Below, piece after piece: positions 26,386-41,615 of a stretch of 64,000 bases of DNA (within the stretch, counting starts at the first letter, position 1; each line of letters opens with the position of its first letter). This DNA comes from Mesobacillus maritimus (GTDB lineage Bacteria; Bacillota; Bacilli; Bacillales; Cytobacillaceae). The position numbers and the translations under genes were made by a program. A model generated the notes under the pieces. That model saw nothing but the letters and a program-made list of their open reading frames with translations. It searched no databases and was not told the DNA's origin. The stretch is from the NCBI RefSeq assembly GCF_019749255.1, contig NZ_JACWFH010000012.1, positions 186,001 through 250,000 of the forward strand, read 5' to 3'.

Positions 26386-27485
26386 TATCCGTCAACCTCC
26401 CCAAGAACGATGTCAATGGCTCCTAAAATCGAAATAAGGTTCGAGATGTTTTCCCCTTTTAATAGCTTAGGGAGGATTTGTAGGTTATAGAAAGACGGTC
26501 TTCTGAACTTCAAGCGATATGGTTCTTTCTTTCCATCACTTGCAATATAACATCCGATTTCTCCTCGAGAGCCTTCAATTCGGACAAATGCTTCTCCTTT
26601 TGGTGCTTTAATGATTTTTGGCACTTTCGCCATAATCGGCCCATCTTGCGGGAATTGCTCACATGCCTGTTCAATGATTTTAAGAGATTCTAAGATTTCT
26701 TCAAGGCGGCACTCATAACGAGCAAACGCATCGCCAGCGTCGCGAGTAACGACGTCAAAATCAAACCGATCATAAATGGAGTATGACTCATCTTTCCTCA
26801 AGTCCCATTTTACACCGGTACTTCTAAGGTTTACACCGCTTAAGCTATAGTTAAGGGCATCCTCTTTCGTATAGGTACCAATATTTTTTGTACGGCTGAG
26901 GAAGATTTCATTGCCTGAAACTAAATCATGGTAGCCTTTTAGCTGTTTTCTCATATATGGAACAAATTCTTGAACCTTCTCAATCCAACCTTCTGGTGCA
27001 TCCCATTTCACGCCGCCAACACGCATATAGTTGAAGGTAAGACGTGCACCTGAAAGTTCATTTAATAGATTCAGAATCATTTCCCGTTCACGGAACGCAT
27101 ACAGTAGTGGACTCGTTGCCCCGAAATCAAGGATAAAGGTCCCCCACCACAACAGATGGCTCGCCACCCTGTTCAGTTCCATTGCCAAGATGCGTAAGTA
27201 CTCGGCACGTTCTGGGATTTCCGTCCCCATCATGGTTTCAACGGCATGAACCAGAACATAGTTGTTGGTCATCGCTGAGACATAATCCATTCGGTCCGTA
27301 TAAGGAATGATTTGAGTATATTGAAGATTTTCGGCAATTTTTTCTGTCCCGCGGTGCAAATAACCGATTACTGGTTTGGCATCTGTAATGACTTCGCCGT
27401 CAAGGGTTAAAACTAGACGGAACACGCCGTGAGTACTTGGATGCTGCGGGCCAACGTTCAAGAGTATTTCTTCTGTGCGTACCAC
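26385..27485 (-). CDS. nuoD: Complex I 49-kDa-type subunit NuoD
   Basis: 366 residues. The quinone-binding loop near the N-terminus (VGPQHPSTHGVFRL, with the conserved His) and the C-terminal GSRGEIGCYIASDG and RRPSFYNLQILPKLLKG are typical. It ends IDIVLGEVDG, as expected. It is related to [NiFe] hydrogenase large subunits but lacks the metal-binding Cys pairs. Confidence 0.95.
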   Translation of the reverse strand: MVRTEEILLNVGPQHPSTHGVFRLVLTLDGEVITDAKPVIGYLHRGTEKIAENLQYTQIIPYTDRMDYVSAMTNNYVLVHAVETMMGTEIPERAEYLRILAMELNRVASHLLWWGTFILDFGATSPLLYAFREREMILNLLNELSGARLTFNYMRVGGVKWDAPEGWIEKVQEFVPYMRKQLKGYHDLVSGNEIFLSRTKNIGTYTKEDALNYSLSGVNLRSTGVKWDLRKDESYSIYDRFDFDVVTRDAGDAFARYECRLEEILESLKIIEQACEQFPQDGPIMAKVPKIIKAPKGEAFVRIEGSRGEIGCYIASDGKKEPYRLKFRRPSFYNLQILPKLLKGENISNLISILGAIDIVLGEVDG

Positions 27486-27488
27486 CGG

Positions 27489-28676
27489 CTACACCTCCAC
27501 ATCATACGGTTCATAATCTTTTCTTAATGGGTGTCCGATCCAGTCTTCACCAAGCATGATGCGGCGCAAATTCGGATGTCCAGTAAAGTGGATTCCTACT
27601 AAATCATAAGCTTCGCACTCTGGCCATTCGGCTCCGGCCCAAAGTTTTGCTAGTGATTCAATCTCAGGTTGATCACGGTCAAGTTTGACTTTAAGGGCAA
27701 CAGACTGACGGTTTTTATAAGAATAAAAGTGAGCATAGACTTCCATATGTGTTTCAAAATCAGACCCATGAATCTCTGATAAATAGTCAAAGCTAAGACT
27801 CTCATTAAACTTGAGGAACTCAGCTACTTTATAATAGGAGTCTCTCTTTGCCACAAGCGTCGGAACATCCTTCGAAAGATTGTTAATATAGGAATCTTCT
27901 AAAACATCTTCGCCTAGATGTTTCTTAATGATTTCAACATACTTATCTAGATATTTTTGGTTAGGTGATGGTGCTTTTGGTGCTTCTGGTTCATCGGCTG
28001 CTGAGGCTTTTCCACCTTTTGCTCGTGCTGCAGCGGCTGCTTTTGCCTTTGCGGCTGCAATCGCTTTCGCTTTTGCGTCATCACCGGAAGCTGCTCCACC
28101 TTCAGCTGCTTTCTTTTTCGCAGCGGCTGCGGCCTTTGCTTTGGCGATCGCTGCAGCTTTTTTCTTCGCTAGGTCGTCATCTCCACCTGAGGTTTCTTCC
28201 CCTCCAGCTTCTTGACCCATTGCTTTTCGCTTTGCGGCGGCGGCTGCTTTTGCTTTCGCCACTGCTGCTGCCTTTTTCTTCGCTAGATCATCGTCCCCGC
28301 CTGCAGATGCTTCTTCCCCTTCGGATGCTTGACCCATCGCTTTTCGCTTTGCGGCTGCGGCTGCTTTTGCCTTTGCTACTGCTGCTGCCTTTTTCTTCGC
28401 TAGATCATCATCTTCTGCTGATGGAGATTCTTCACTAGCTCCACTCTCAGCTAGTTCTTTTGCTTTGCGTTTTGCGGCCGTGGCCGCTTTTGCCTTCGCT
28501 ACTGCTGCTGCCTTTTGTTTTGCTAGGTCATCGCCGGTTGCTTCTGCTGGAGCTGCTTCTTCTTCCTTTGCTCCACTTTCAGCTAGTTCTTTCGCTTTTC
28601 TTTTTGCAGCTGCGGCCGCTTTTGCCTTCGCTACTGCTTCCTTTTTCAATTGTTCAAGATCTTTTTCCCCGCTCAT
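27489..28676 (-). CDS. nuoC: Complex I 30-kDa-type subunit NuoC with Ala/Lys-rich repeat extension
   Basis: 395 residues. The real NuoC domain is residues about 239-395 and contains the family signature near EAYDLVGIHFTGHPNLRRIMLGEDW. Residues 1-238 are six imperfect repeats of ~30-43 residues: an AAAVAKAKAAAAAKRKA block followed by an acidic spacer ending DDDLAKKK. They are probably helical or disordered and strongly basic/acidic in alternation. Bacillus NuoC proteins are known to vary in such extensions. NuoC is not fused to NuoD here. Confidence 0.92.
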   Translation of the reverse strand: MSGEKDLEQLKKEAVAKAKAAAAAKRKAKELAESGAKEEEAAPAEATGDDLAKQKAAAVAKAKAATAAKRKAKELAESGASEESPSAEDDDLAKKKAAAVAKAKAAAAAKRKAMGQASEGEEASAGGDDDLAKKKAAAVAKAKAAAAAKRKAMGQEAGGEETSGGDDDLAKKKAAAIAKAKAAAAAKKKAAEGGAASGDDAKAKAIAAAKAKAAAAARAKGGKASAADEPEAPKAPSPNQKYLDKYVEIIKKHLGEDVLEDSYINNLSKDVPTLVAKRDSYYKVAEFLKFNESLSFDYLSEIHGSDFETHMEVYAHFYSYKNRQSVALKVKLDRDQPEIESLAKLWAGAEWPECEAYDLVGIHFTGHPNLRRIMLGEDWIGHPLRKDYEPYDVEV

Positions 28677-28679
28677 CGG

Positions 28680-29192
28680 TTAGATCACCTTCTTCCCGGT
28701 TTTCGCCTCATAACGGATCTTCTCTTTTAATTTATTAATCCCGTAAATTAGCGCTGCCGGATTTGGCGGACAGCCTGGTATGTATACATCTACTGGGACG
28801 ATTTGGTCGACTCCTTTAACAACAGAGTAGGATTTTACATATGGTCCACCTGCTGTTGCACAAGAACCCATTGCGACCACCCATTTTGGCTCTGCCATCT
28901 GGTCATACAGTCTACGAACAGTTGGAGCCATTTTTTTCGTAACGGTTCCGGAAACGATCATGACATCGGATTGACGCGGAGAGTTTCTATAGAATGTTCC
29001 GAAACGCTCAATATCGTAATGCGCTGAGCTTGTTCCCATCATTTCGATGGCACAACAAGCAAGACCGAAAGTCATCGGCCATAGCGATGCACTTCGAGCC
29101 CATCCTTTTACCTCTTCAAGTTTCCCAAAAAACACATTTCTTCTTACTTCTTCGATCTCCTCTTGTGATAAAAACTCCAAATTTAAATCCAT
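28680..29192 (-). CDS. nuoB: Complex I subunit NuoB (cluster N2)
   Basis: 170 residues from the ATG at 29192, which follows AAAAAGGGTG; an in-frame ATG at 29213 gives 7 extra residues inside nuoA. NuoB carries the last [4Fe-4S] cluster N2, with ligands Cys46-Cys47, Cys111 (GSCATAGG) and Cys141 (PGCPPNP). It overlaps the end of nuoA by 10 bp. Confidence 0.95.
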   Translation of the reverse strand: MDLNLEFLSQEEIEEVRRNVFFGKLEEVKGWARSASLWPMTFGLACCAIEMMGTSSAHYDIERFGTFYRNSPRQSDVMIVSGTVTKKMAPTVRRLYDQMAEPKWVVAMGSCATAGGPYVKSYSVVKGVDQIVPVDVYIPGCPPNPAALIYGINKLKEKIRYEAKTGKKVI

Positions 29193-29560
29193 TTCAGCAC
29201 ACCCTTTTTCCAAGCATAGATGAGGCCAATCAGAAGCATCACAACAAAGATTAACATTTCAATCAGAGCAAAGATGCCCAATTTTTCATAAGCAATCGCC
29301 CATGGGTACAAGAAAACTGTTTCCACATCAAAAATAACGAACATTAGGGCAAACACATAATAGCGGACATTGAATTGCACCCGCGCATCGTGGAATGGCT
29401 CGATTCCGCTCTCGTATGTAGTGTACTTCGAGTCAATCGCCTTGTATTTCGGGCGAAGAAGTTTCGCTGCAAACAAAGCAACTACAGGTAACAAAACACC
29501 GAGACATAGGAACACAAAAACGATCAAATAATTATTTTGATATAAATTCAAAAGTTCCAT
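29183..29560 (-). CDS. nuoA: Complex I subunit NuoA
   Basis: 125 residues with three transmembrane helices and the conserved loop [39 protein letters not shown], whose acidic cluster joins the E-channel. It is the first gene of the operon, with a GGGGGG ribosome site upstream. Confidence 0.95.
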   Translation of the reverse strand: MELLNLYQNNYLIVFVFLCLGVLLPVVALFAAKLLRPKYKAIDSKYTTYESGIEPFHDARVQFNVRYYVFALMFVIFDVETVFLYPWAIAYEKLGIFALIEMLIFVVMLLIGLIYAWKKGVLKWI

Positions 29561-29589
29561 GCCTAACCCCCCATTGTTGTAAAATAAAT

Positions 29590-29666
29590 TCAGATTATTA
29601 AAATTGTAATCGATACCAATTATATCATTGTTACCAAAATGTGTCGATAAAGCCTTAATAATCTGA
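29590..29666. promoter_or_regulatory. 12-bp inverted repeat bracketing the nuo promoter
   Basis: TCAGATTATTAA (29590-29601) and its exact reverse complement TTAATAATCTGA (29655-29666) stand 65 bp apart and enclose the promoter core almost symmetrically. It could be a two-site operator; no known regulator motif was recognised. Confidence 0.45.
29619..29647 (-). promoter_or_regulatory. Sigma-A promoter of the nuo operon
   Basis: On the minus strand TCGACA (29642-29647), a 17-bp spacer and a perfect TATAAT (29619-29624) lie about 60 bp upstream of nuoA. Confidence 0.7.
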
Positions 29667-29789
29667 GAAATTAAATTCCAAATCTTTGAAACTACTTTTT
29701 TTGGTGAAAGACCTATGTACTAAACATTATTCCTGTCCACATGGTGGTATGCAGAAATGAGGGATTTTCGTGAATAATAATAGCCTGTA

Positions 29790-30320
29790 GTGTTTCAAGG
29801 AGTATTTTTTTCACTGTTTTTCTTAAAACTGCTCTATCATGCTTTCATGGAGCACTTTTTTCACTGTTTTCCTCTTAATACTGCTTTATGATGATTTCAT
29901 GGAGCTCTTTTTTCACTGTTTTCCTCTTTAAACTGCTCTATGATGATTTCATGGAGCACTTTTTTCTCTGTTTTCCTCGTTAAACTGCTCTATGATGATT
30001 TCATGGAGCACTTTTTTCACTGTTTTCCTCTTTAAACTGCTCTATGATGATTTCATGGAGCACTTTTTTCACTGCTATCCTTCTAAAACTGCTCTATGAT
30101 GATTTCATGGAGCACTTTTTTCACTGTTTTCCTCTTTAAACTGCTTTATGAAGCTTTCATGGAGCACTTTTTTCACTGTTTTCCTCTTTAAACTGCTCTA
30201 TGATGATTTCATGGAGCACTTTTTTCACTGCTATCCTTCTAAAACTGCTCTATCATGCTTTCATGGAGCACTTTTTTCACTGTTTTCCTCTTAATACTGC
30301 TCTATGATGATTTCATGTTT
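29790..30320. repeat. Tandem array of about ten 52-bp units
   Basis: The anchor GGAG recurs at 29799, 29849, 29901, 29953, 30005, 30057, 30109, 30161, 30213 and 30265; apart from the first interval (50) every spacing is exactly 52. Each unit has a 9-bp stem GCTCTATGA / TCATGGAGC with a 5-nt loop, then AC and six T on the plus strand, then CACTGTTTTCCTC. The region between nuoA and atpC (29700-30470) holds nothing else. Confidence 0.93.
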
Positions 30321-30470
30321 CCTACCGTCTCGCTATTCCTCAGTTCTATATAATTAACTCTGACAGCCCCCACTATTTCCCTTCTAATTCTAGACACAAT
30401 GCACTCTTTACACTGTGATGAACTTCTTCTCCAACCATTATCTGCCCTTAAATCTGTTTCTATATATAAC

Positions 30471-30507
30471 GAAAAAGAGTGCCCTGAAATAATTTCAGGA
30501 CACTCTT
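30471..30507 (-). terminator. Terminator of the atp operon
   Basis: AAGAGTG.CCTGAAA pairs with TTTCAGG.CACTCTT (30475-30489 with 30493-30507), followed by TTTTTCG on the minus strand. Confidence 0.85.
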
Positions 30508-30520
30508 AACATGTCAATTT

Positions 30521-30931
<411 letters not shown>

Positions 30932-30949
30932 TTACCCTCCTGGTCCGTT

Positions 30950-32386
<1,437 letters not shown>

Positions 32387-32417
32387 CTAGCTTCTTTCAA
32401 TGTATATACATCATGAG

Positions 32418-32447
32418 GGGATGTGGGGTAACACTTAACCACATCCC
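32418..32447 (-). other. Intercistronic hairpin between atpG and atpD
   Basis: A perfect 9-bp stem GGGATGTGG (32418-32426) with CCACATCCC (32439-32447) and a 12-nt loop lies just past the atpG stop. It lacks a T-run, so it is more likely an mRNA stability or processing element than a terminator. Confidence 0.6.
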
Positions 32448-32456
32448 AATAAAGTT

Positions 32457-33320
<864 letters not shown>

Positions 33321-33390
33321 TCACCACCCTTTTAAAGAAATTGTTAATCTGATGAGGTCGGCCGCGCGGCGGCTGGGGACCTCGTTTTCG

Positions 33391-33510
<120 letters not shown>

Positions 33511-33513
33511 GTT

Positions 33514-35037
<1,524 letters not shown>

Positions 35038-35046
35038 CTACGAATC

Positions 35047-36167
<1,121 letters not shown>

Positions 36168-36206
36168 TCATTTCATTCTATTAAAAACAAGTAAGGACAT
36201 AAATGA

Positions 36207-36241
36207 ATGGCGAAGGTTCGCTTTGGAATGATCTTCGCCAT
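36207..36241 (-). other. Intercistronic hairpin between atpE and atpF
   Basis: ATGGCGAAG (36207-36215) pairs perfectly with CTTCGCCAT (36233-36241). No T-run follows. Such a structure could protect the upstream atpE message, which is needed in about tenfold excess. Confidence 0.55.
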
Positions 36242-36260
36242 GTTAACGACACTTTAATTA

Positions 36261-37262
<1,002 letters not shown>

Positions 37263-37278
37263 TCACCTCTCTTCCCCG

Positions 37279-37656
37279 CTATCGACGTATATGAAAAGAC
37301 TGGATCAAAAAATCTATCATAATGACAAAATAGGATGTCACTAATCCCAAAACAGCACTAATAAGATGGACATGCTCAGGATACTCAAGAGCAATAAAAA
37401 TCACTAATCCCGCTGCAGCAAAACGAGAAAACGAACCGAGGGAACGTATTTTCTTGCCTTGAAGGACTGCGTCTCCGAAGTTCCAGGTCCTTCTCGCCAG
37501 CAACCATAGGTTGTACAAACTGACGGCAGTACCAACAATCAGACCTGCAAACAGTGATTGATAATCTGTAAAAAAAGCCCACCCTAAAAAGTAAAAAGAT
37601 AATAGAAACAATATGTATTTTCGCTGACGTTCAAACATTACCCGTATCTCCGGCAT
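37279..37656 (-). CDS. atpI: ATP synthase subunit I
   Basis: 125 residues with four transmembrane helices (LFLLSFYFLGWAFFT, LFAGLIVGTAVSLYNLWLL and two more). AtpI proteins help assemble the c-ring. It lies 22 bp upstream of atpB. Confidence 0.85.
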   Translation of the reverse strand: MPEIRVMFERQRKYILFLLSFYFLGWAFFTDYQSLFAGLIVGTAVSLYNLWLLARRTWNFGDAVLQGKKIRSLGSFSRFAAAGLVIFIALEYPEHVHLISAVLGLVTSYFVIMIDFLIQSFHIRR

Positions 37657-37662
37657 AGCTGT

Positions 37663-37884
37663 TTATTCTCCTGAATAGAAATGTTGGACAAGTCGGATCA
37701 TCGCGTAAACACCTGCGGCTAAGCAAATTAATAATCCTAATATTAAGAAAAATGGCTCAACACCGAATACCCGGTCCAGCCACCTTCCTACAAATACACC
37801 AATCAGCACGGATCCTGCAAGTTGAGCAAGAATCGCTGACATTAGGGCGTATGCCTGTAATGGATGCCGGTTATTTTGACGCAT
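37663..37884 (-). CDS. atpZ: AtpZ/AtpI-family small membrane protein
   Basis: 73 residues from the ATG at 37884 with GGGAG upstream; an earlier in-frame ATG would run back into the promoter. Two transmembrane helices and the motif GRWLDRVFGVEPFFLILGLLICLAAGVYAMIRLV. AtpZ with AtpI has been linked to Mg2+/Ca2+ transport or c-ring assembly. It is the first gene of the atp transcript, 6 bp before atpI. Confidence 0.85.
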   Translation of the reverse strand: MRQNNRHPLQAYALMSAILAQLAGSVLIGVFVGRWLDRVFGVEPFFLILGLLICLAAGVYAMIRLVQHFYSGE

Positions 37885-37977
37885 TTTTCCACAGCTCCCA
37901 TCCGAAACGATTGCGGTACGGGATTGAATAAATTGATAGATTTGGTCACTGAAACCCTTATCATTATATCCTTTGTA

Positions 37978-38006
37978 AGCATACAATAGCACTATGTCAA
38001 TGTCAA
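37978..38006 (-). promoter_or_regulatory. Sigma-A promoter of the atp operon
   Basis: On the minus strand a perfect TTGACA (38001-38006), 17 bp and TATGCT (37978-37983) lie about 95 bp upstream of atpZ. A second TTGACA directly follows the first. Confidence 0.55.
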
Positions 38007-38084
38007 TCCATTATAGCTAAAAAGTTCACATAGTTTTCAAATTACTAGCAAAATATTCATAGGAAGTATTATACCATGTTTTCC

Positions 38085-38117
38085 AAAAAAAACCGGAGGA
38101 TTTTGTGTCCCTCCGGT
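38085..38117 (-). terminator. Terminator of the S8 protease gene
   Basis: ACCGGAGG (38092-38099) pairs with CCTCCGGT (38110-38117), followed by eight T on the minus strand. Confidence 0.85.
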
Positions 38118-38122
38118 GACAT

Positions 38123-40438
38123 TTATTCGGGTCGTGGCGGAATAAAGAATTGGATATCAATCCGATCTTCCTGACCTGCTTTTTTAGCAAAAACCTTGGC
38201 GATATACCCTCCAGGTGGAGGAAGGTCTTCTGGCTTTAACTCCTGCTCTAGCATTCCCTTCTTTACTTTCCTTTTTGAATCAAGAAATCCGATAAATCGA
38301 TAATCATCTGGATCAAACAAAGCGATTCCAAATTCGTCTGCCCCACCCGGAAGATAAACCTCATAGCGAAGATGACCCGGTTTATCAGCAGGAGCAAGCG
38401 CAAAGCCCATTACGCGTGGGTAGTCGGGTTCTTCTAAAACATACAAGTATGGAATGCTAATTTTATTTGAAGCCTCATTCAAGGTAAGATAACCGTCGTG
38501 AATTTTGCCTTTAAAGGCTGAAGGATCCACAATCATGCTTATTTCCACTTTCTTCTTTTTCCCTGGTGCTACTTCGAAGCTCATTGGCATCTCCCACTCA
38601 ATGCCTTCTTCTCTTTTCGGTAAGGTAAAAGAATACTTTTTTGTTTTAGCGCCGTGGTTTTGAACTTCAATGACAGTGGTATGCCTGTGAAGGCGATCAG
38701 CAAGCCTGAATTTCCCAAACTGTAACGATGCCGGTAAGACAAGCGACTCCGTATTTACTGCTTTTTCTACTTGAATCCGCCCAGCTCCTTGTTCATAAGT
38801 ATGGTAACCAATGCCTTCTCGATTTTTAATCGGAAGGGACGTATTCATTAAAGCGGCTTTGATTTGTTCTGGACTCCAGTCAGGGTGTGCCTGCTTAATC
38901 AGAGCACTTGCACCTGCAACATGAGGTGCCGCCATGCTCGTCCCCTGCAAGGCAAGGTATCCACCGGGAATCGTACTATTAATTGCAACCCCTGGTGCAA
39001 CAACATCCGGCTTGATTTCCCAAGTGTTCGTTACCGGACCACGCGAACTAAAGTCGGCTAAGAGATCCTTTTCTTCTACAAGATCCTTTCTGGCAAATCC
39101 CTTTGCTTCTTTGATTGCCTTTTTCAGCTTTTCTCCTTCTTGCATCGTGATGGAGGCGACAGGAATATCGAGAGGCTCTTCAAGGTTTCCAAGGAAACCA
39201 CCTTTCGTATTGTTAAAAATAATCACGCCTCTTGCCCCGGCCTTAGCCGCATTCTTTGCTTTTTCTGTAAACGTAAGCTCGCCTCTTTTGATTAAAACTA
39301 GTTTTCCTTCTGCTCCTTTAACCTGGCTTTTCCGGCCGATGCCGCCATCTACTATTTCGATACTTCTGTCTAGCTTCCAGCCTTCTGAACCCATCAGTGG
39401 TTCTAGTCTTATTTTATCTGTAAGACCTGTGACACTAAGATAAGGAACGAGAAGCGGTGGCGTCGAGGCTCCCACAGAAATCGCCTTTGTTGCTGTGCCT
39501 GGCGAGCCGACTGTCCACTTATTCGGGCCAGAGTTGCCTGAAGACGTGACGGCGGTAATTCCGTGTTCAACTGCTTTATTAATGGCAAGCGAGATTGGGA
39601 GGTCTGGTCCATTAATATCATTGCCCAGCGACAGGTTGAGTACGTCTACTTTGTCCTTTATCGCCTGGTCAATGGCGGCAAGAACCTGTTCGGTTGTGCC
39701 CATCCCTCCAGGACCTAGTGCCCGATAGGCAATCAGTTTGGCGTCGGGGGCCACGCCGGTAATCCTTCCGTTCGCTGCAATAATCCCTGCGACATGGGTG
39801 CCATGAAGAGTACTGCCGCCGATGGTCCCCTTTGTTTCCATCGGGTCTTTGTCCCCATCGACCAAATCATGACCACCCCCATAGTTGCGGTGCAAATCTG
39901 GATGGTCATAATCAATCCCGGTATCAATAACGCCAATTTTAATACCTTTACCTGACAAGCGCTGTCCGTTGGCATCGAAAATTCCACGAACCCTTTCTCC
40001 GCCAATGAGTTCAATGTTGGTTGCAGTCGCCTCCGCCTTATAGGATTGAACAGGTGACACTTGCTTCGCTCCCTGAATCCTTTCTAACTCGTGAAGTGGA
40101 CCCTCAACCGAATAACCGGGTAATGCGTATTTAAACACTCTCCGAAGTTTTATATTAGGAAGTTGAGCCAATTGTTTTTTTATGTTTGCTTCTGTTTGGA
40201 ATTCATCTGTTAGTACAATGGCAACCTTGTTTACTTGCTTATCTTCTGCTGGTATTTGTGGGTGGTGTAGGTTCTGCGTAGGTGTATCCTTTGTTACCTT
40301 TGAATCTGCTAGCCTAGAGGTTATACTTTCCGGTTGATCACTTCCCCATGTGACATCCTCTTTCGCATTCGTCCACGTTGGGGTCACTGTAGCCAATAGT
40401 AAAATTGTTAATACCGTTATGTAGACGAAGTTTCGCAT
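38123..40438 (-). CDS. Secreted subtilisin-like serine protease (S8, Vpr type)
   Basis: 771 residues from the ATG at 40438; a GTG two codons upstream overlaps the ribosome site AGGTG. Signal peptide to about residue 25, an I9-type propeptide (about 70-135), and the S8 catalytic domain with Asp172 (GVIDTGIDYD), His212 (HGTHVAGIIAANG) and Ser501 (GTSMAAPHVAGASALI). A PA domain is inserted at about 340-450 (KLVLIKRGELTFTEKAKNAAKAGARGVIIFNN). A C-terminal beta region of ~230 residues follows. Vpr of B. subtilis has the same insert. It is a single-gene unit. Confidence 0.93.
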   Translation of the reverse strand: MRNFVYITVLTILLLATVTPTWTNAKEDVTWGSDQPESITSRLADSKVTKDTPTQNLHHPQIPAEDKQVNKVAIVLTDEFQTEANIKKQLAQLPNIKLRRVFKYALPGYSVEGPLHELERIQGAKQVSPVQSYKAEATATNIELIGGERVRGIFDANGQRLSGKGIKIGVIDTGIDYDHPDLHRNYGGGHDLVDGDKDPMETKGTIGGSTLHGTHVAGIIAANGRITGVAPDAKLIAYRALGPGGMGTTEQVLAAIDQAIKDKVDVLNLSLGNDINGPDLPISLAINKAVEHGITAVTSSGNSGPNKWTVGSPGTATKAISVGASTPPLLVPYLSVTGLTDKIRLEPLMGSEGWKLDRSIEIVDGGIGRKSQVKGAEGKLVLIKRGELTFTEKAKNAAKAGARGVIIFNNTKGGFLGNLEEPLDIPVASITMQEGEKLKKAIKEAKGFARKDLVEEKDLLADFSSRGPVTNTWEIKPDVVAPGVAINSTIPGGYLALQGTSMAAPHVAGASALIKQAHPDWSPEQIKAALMNTSLPIKNREGIGYHTYEQGAGRIQVEKAVNTESLVLPASLQFGKFRLADRLHRHTTVIEVQNHGAKTKKYSFTLPKREEGIEWEMPMSFEVAPGKKKKVEISMIVDPSAFKGKIHDGYLTLNEASNKISIPYLYVLEEPDYPRVMGFALAPADKPGHLRYEVYLPGGADEFGIALFDPDDYRFIGFLDSKRKVKKGMLEQELKPEDLPPPGGYIAKVFAKKAGQEDRIDIQFFIPPRPE

Positions 40439-40755
40439 GCGCACACCTACTTTTTACTTCTTATGGTGAACAAAGTACGTGCGGACTATGCATAGAAGTC
40501 AAGCTTGTTTATCGCGAATATTATGTAGTTTGTCGTTTTATACAGTGTTTTATCTTACTGAATATTCACTTTTCTTCTATTTATATAGTGTTTCTAAGGT
40601 CTATTGTTTTGATGGTACAAGTCGCTTTTTCAGACAGTTATTTTGGAAGAGGTAATGTAACATTCTTTATTCTACGGAAATACCTCTAATTAGGATGTGA
40701 AGATTGTCACCTTTTTACATGTCAATTCAATCACTAGTGGTACTTTCACTAATGC
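40439..40755. other. Protease upstream region
   Basis: AT-rich stretch between the protease start and the upp terminator. The protease promoter should lie here but no convincing -35/-10 pair, operator or small gene was recognised; plus-strand frames lack ribosome sites. Confidence 0.35.
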
Positions 40756-40790
40756 AAAAACCTCCCTTTCTTTTGGCTGAAAGGGAGGTT
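40756..40790 (-). terminator. Terminator after upp
   Basis: AACCTCCCTTTC pairs with GAAAGGGAGGTT (40779-40790) around an 8-nt loop, then five T on the minus strand. Confidence 0.85.
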
Positions 40791-40802
40791 CCTTGTAGGT
40801 TC

Positions 40803-41432
40803 TTATTTTGTGCCGAATAGGCGGTCGCCGGCGTCACCTAGACCTGGCACGATATAGCCATGGTCATTGAGCTTTTCATCAAGGGCTGCGATATAGATAT
40901 CAACATCCGGATGAGCTTCCTTTAAAGCTTCAACACCTTCAGGAGCCGCAATCAGACACATAAACTTGATATGCTTTGCGCCACGCGTTTTTAATGAGTT
41001 AATCGCTTCAATGGCTGAGCCACCTGTTGCAAGCATTGGGTCGATGACGATGAAATCACGCTCTTCCACATCGCTTGGAAGCTTCACGTAATATTCAACT
41101 GGCTTTAGCGTTTTAGGATCACGGTAAAGTCCGACATGTCCAACTTTTGCCGCTGGAATCAATTTCAGAATTCCATCTACCATGCCAATTCCCGCACGTA
41201 AAATTGGAACAAGACCAAGTTTCTTACCAGCGAGAACTTTTGAAGTTGTTTCTTGGACTGGAGTTTCGACTTCGATGTCCTGTAACGGCATATCACGAGT
41301 AATTTCAAATGCCATCAGGGTCCCTACTTCATCAACCAATTCACGGAACTCCTTCGTTCCTGTGTTCTTATCACGAATATACGTTAACTTATGTTGGATT
41401 AGTGGGTGGTCAAACACAAATACCTTTGCCAT
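40803..41432 (-). CDS. upp: Uracil phosphoribosyltransferase
   Basis: 209 residues. Converts uracil and PRPP to UMP in pyrimidine salvage. The PRPP loop is [16 protein letters not shown] (about 128-143); the uracil-binding C-terminus [18 protein letters not shown] is intact. It lies downstream of glyA as in B. subtilis. Confidence 0.97.
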   Translation of the reverse strand: MAKVFVFDHPLIQHKLTYIRDKNTGTKEFRELVDEVGTLMAFEITRDMPLQDIEVETPVQETTSKVLAGKKLGLVPILRAGIGMVDGILKLIPAAKVGHVGLYRDPKTLKPVEYYVKLPSDVEERDFIVIDPMLATGGSAIEAINSLKTRGAKHIKFMCLIAAPEGVEALKEAHPDVDIYIAALDEKLNDHGYIVPGLGDAGDRLFGTK

Positions 41433-41570
41433 CGAATCTCTCCTTAAAAGTAGAATTTTGTCTTATTATGTAAAATAATCTCTGTTTACACTCCGTCTAA
41501 TTTTACAGAAAAACATTTGTAAGAGCAACAACCTAGTATAGGAAATTTTCGTTTTAAAAAGAAAACTCAC

Positions 41571-41605
41571 AAAAAGAAGCAGTCCTCCCATTGAGAACCG
41601 CTTCT
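41571..41605 (-). terminator. Terminator after glyA
   Basis: AGAAGC-rich imperfect stem (41575-41585 with 41592-41605) followed by TTTTTGTG on the minus strand. Confidence 0.65.
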
Positions 41606-41615
41606 ACGTTGACTT

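Noticed and set aside
27928-28738. Leu/Arg- or Ala/Phe-rich plus-strand frames
   Set aside because: They are antisense to the Ala/Lys repeat of nuoC, whose biased codons leave other frames open.
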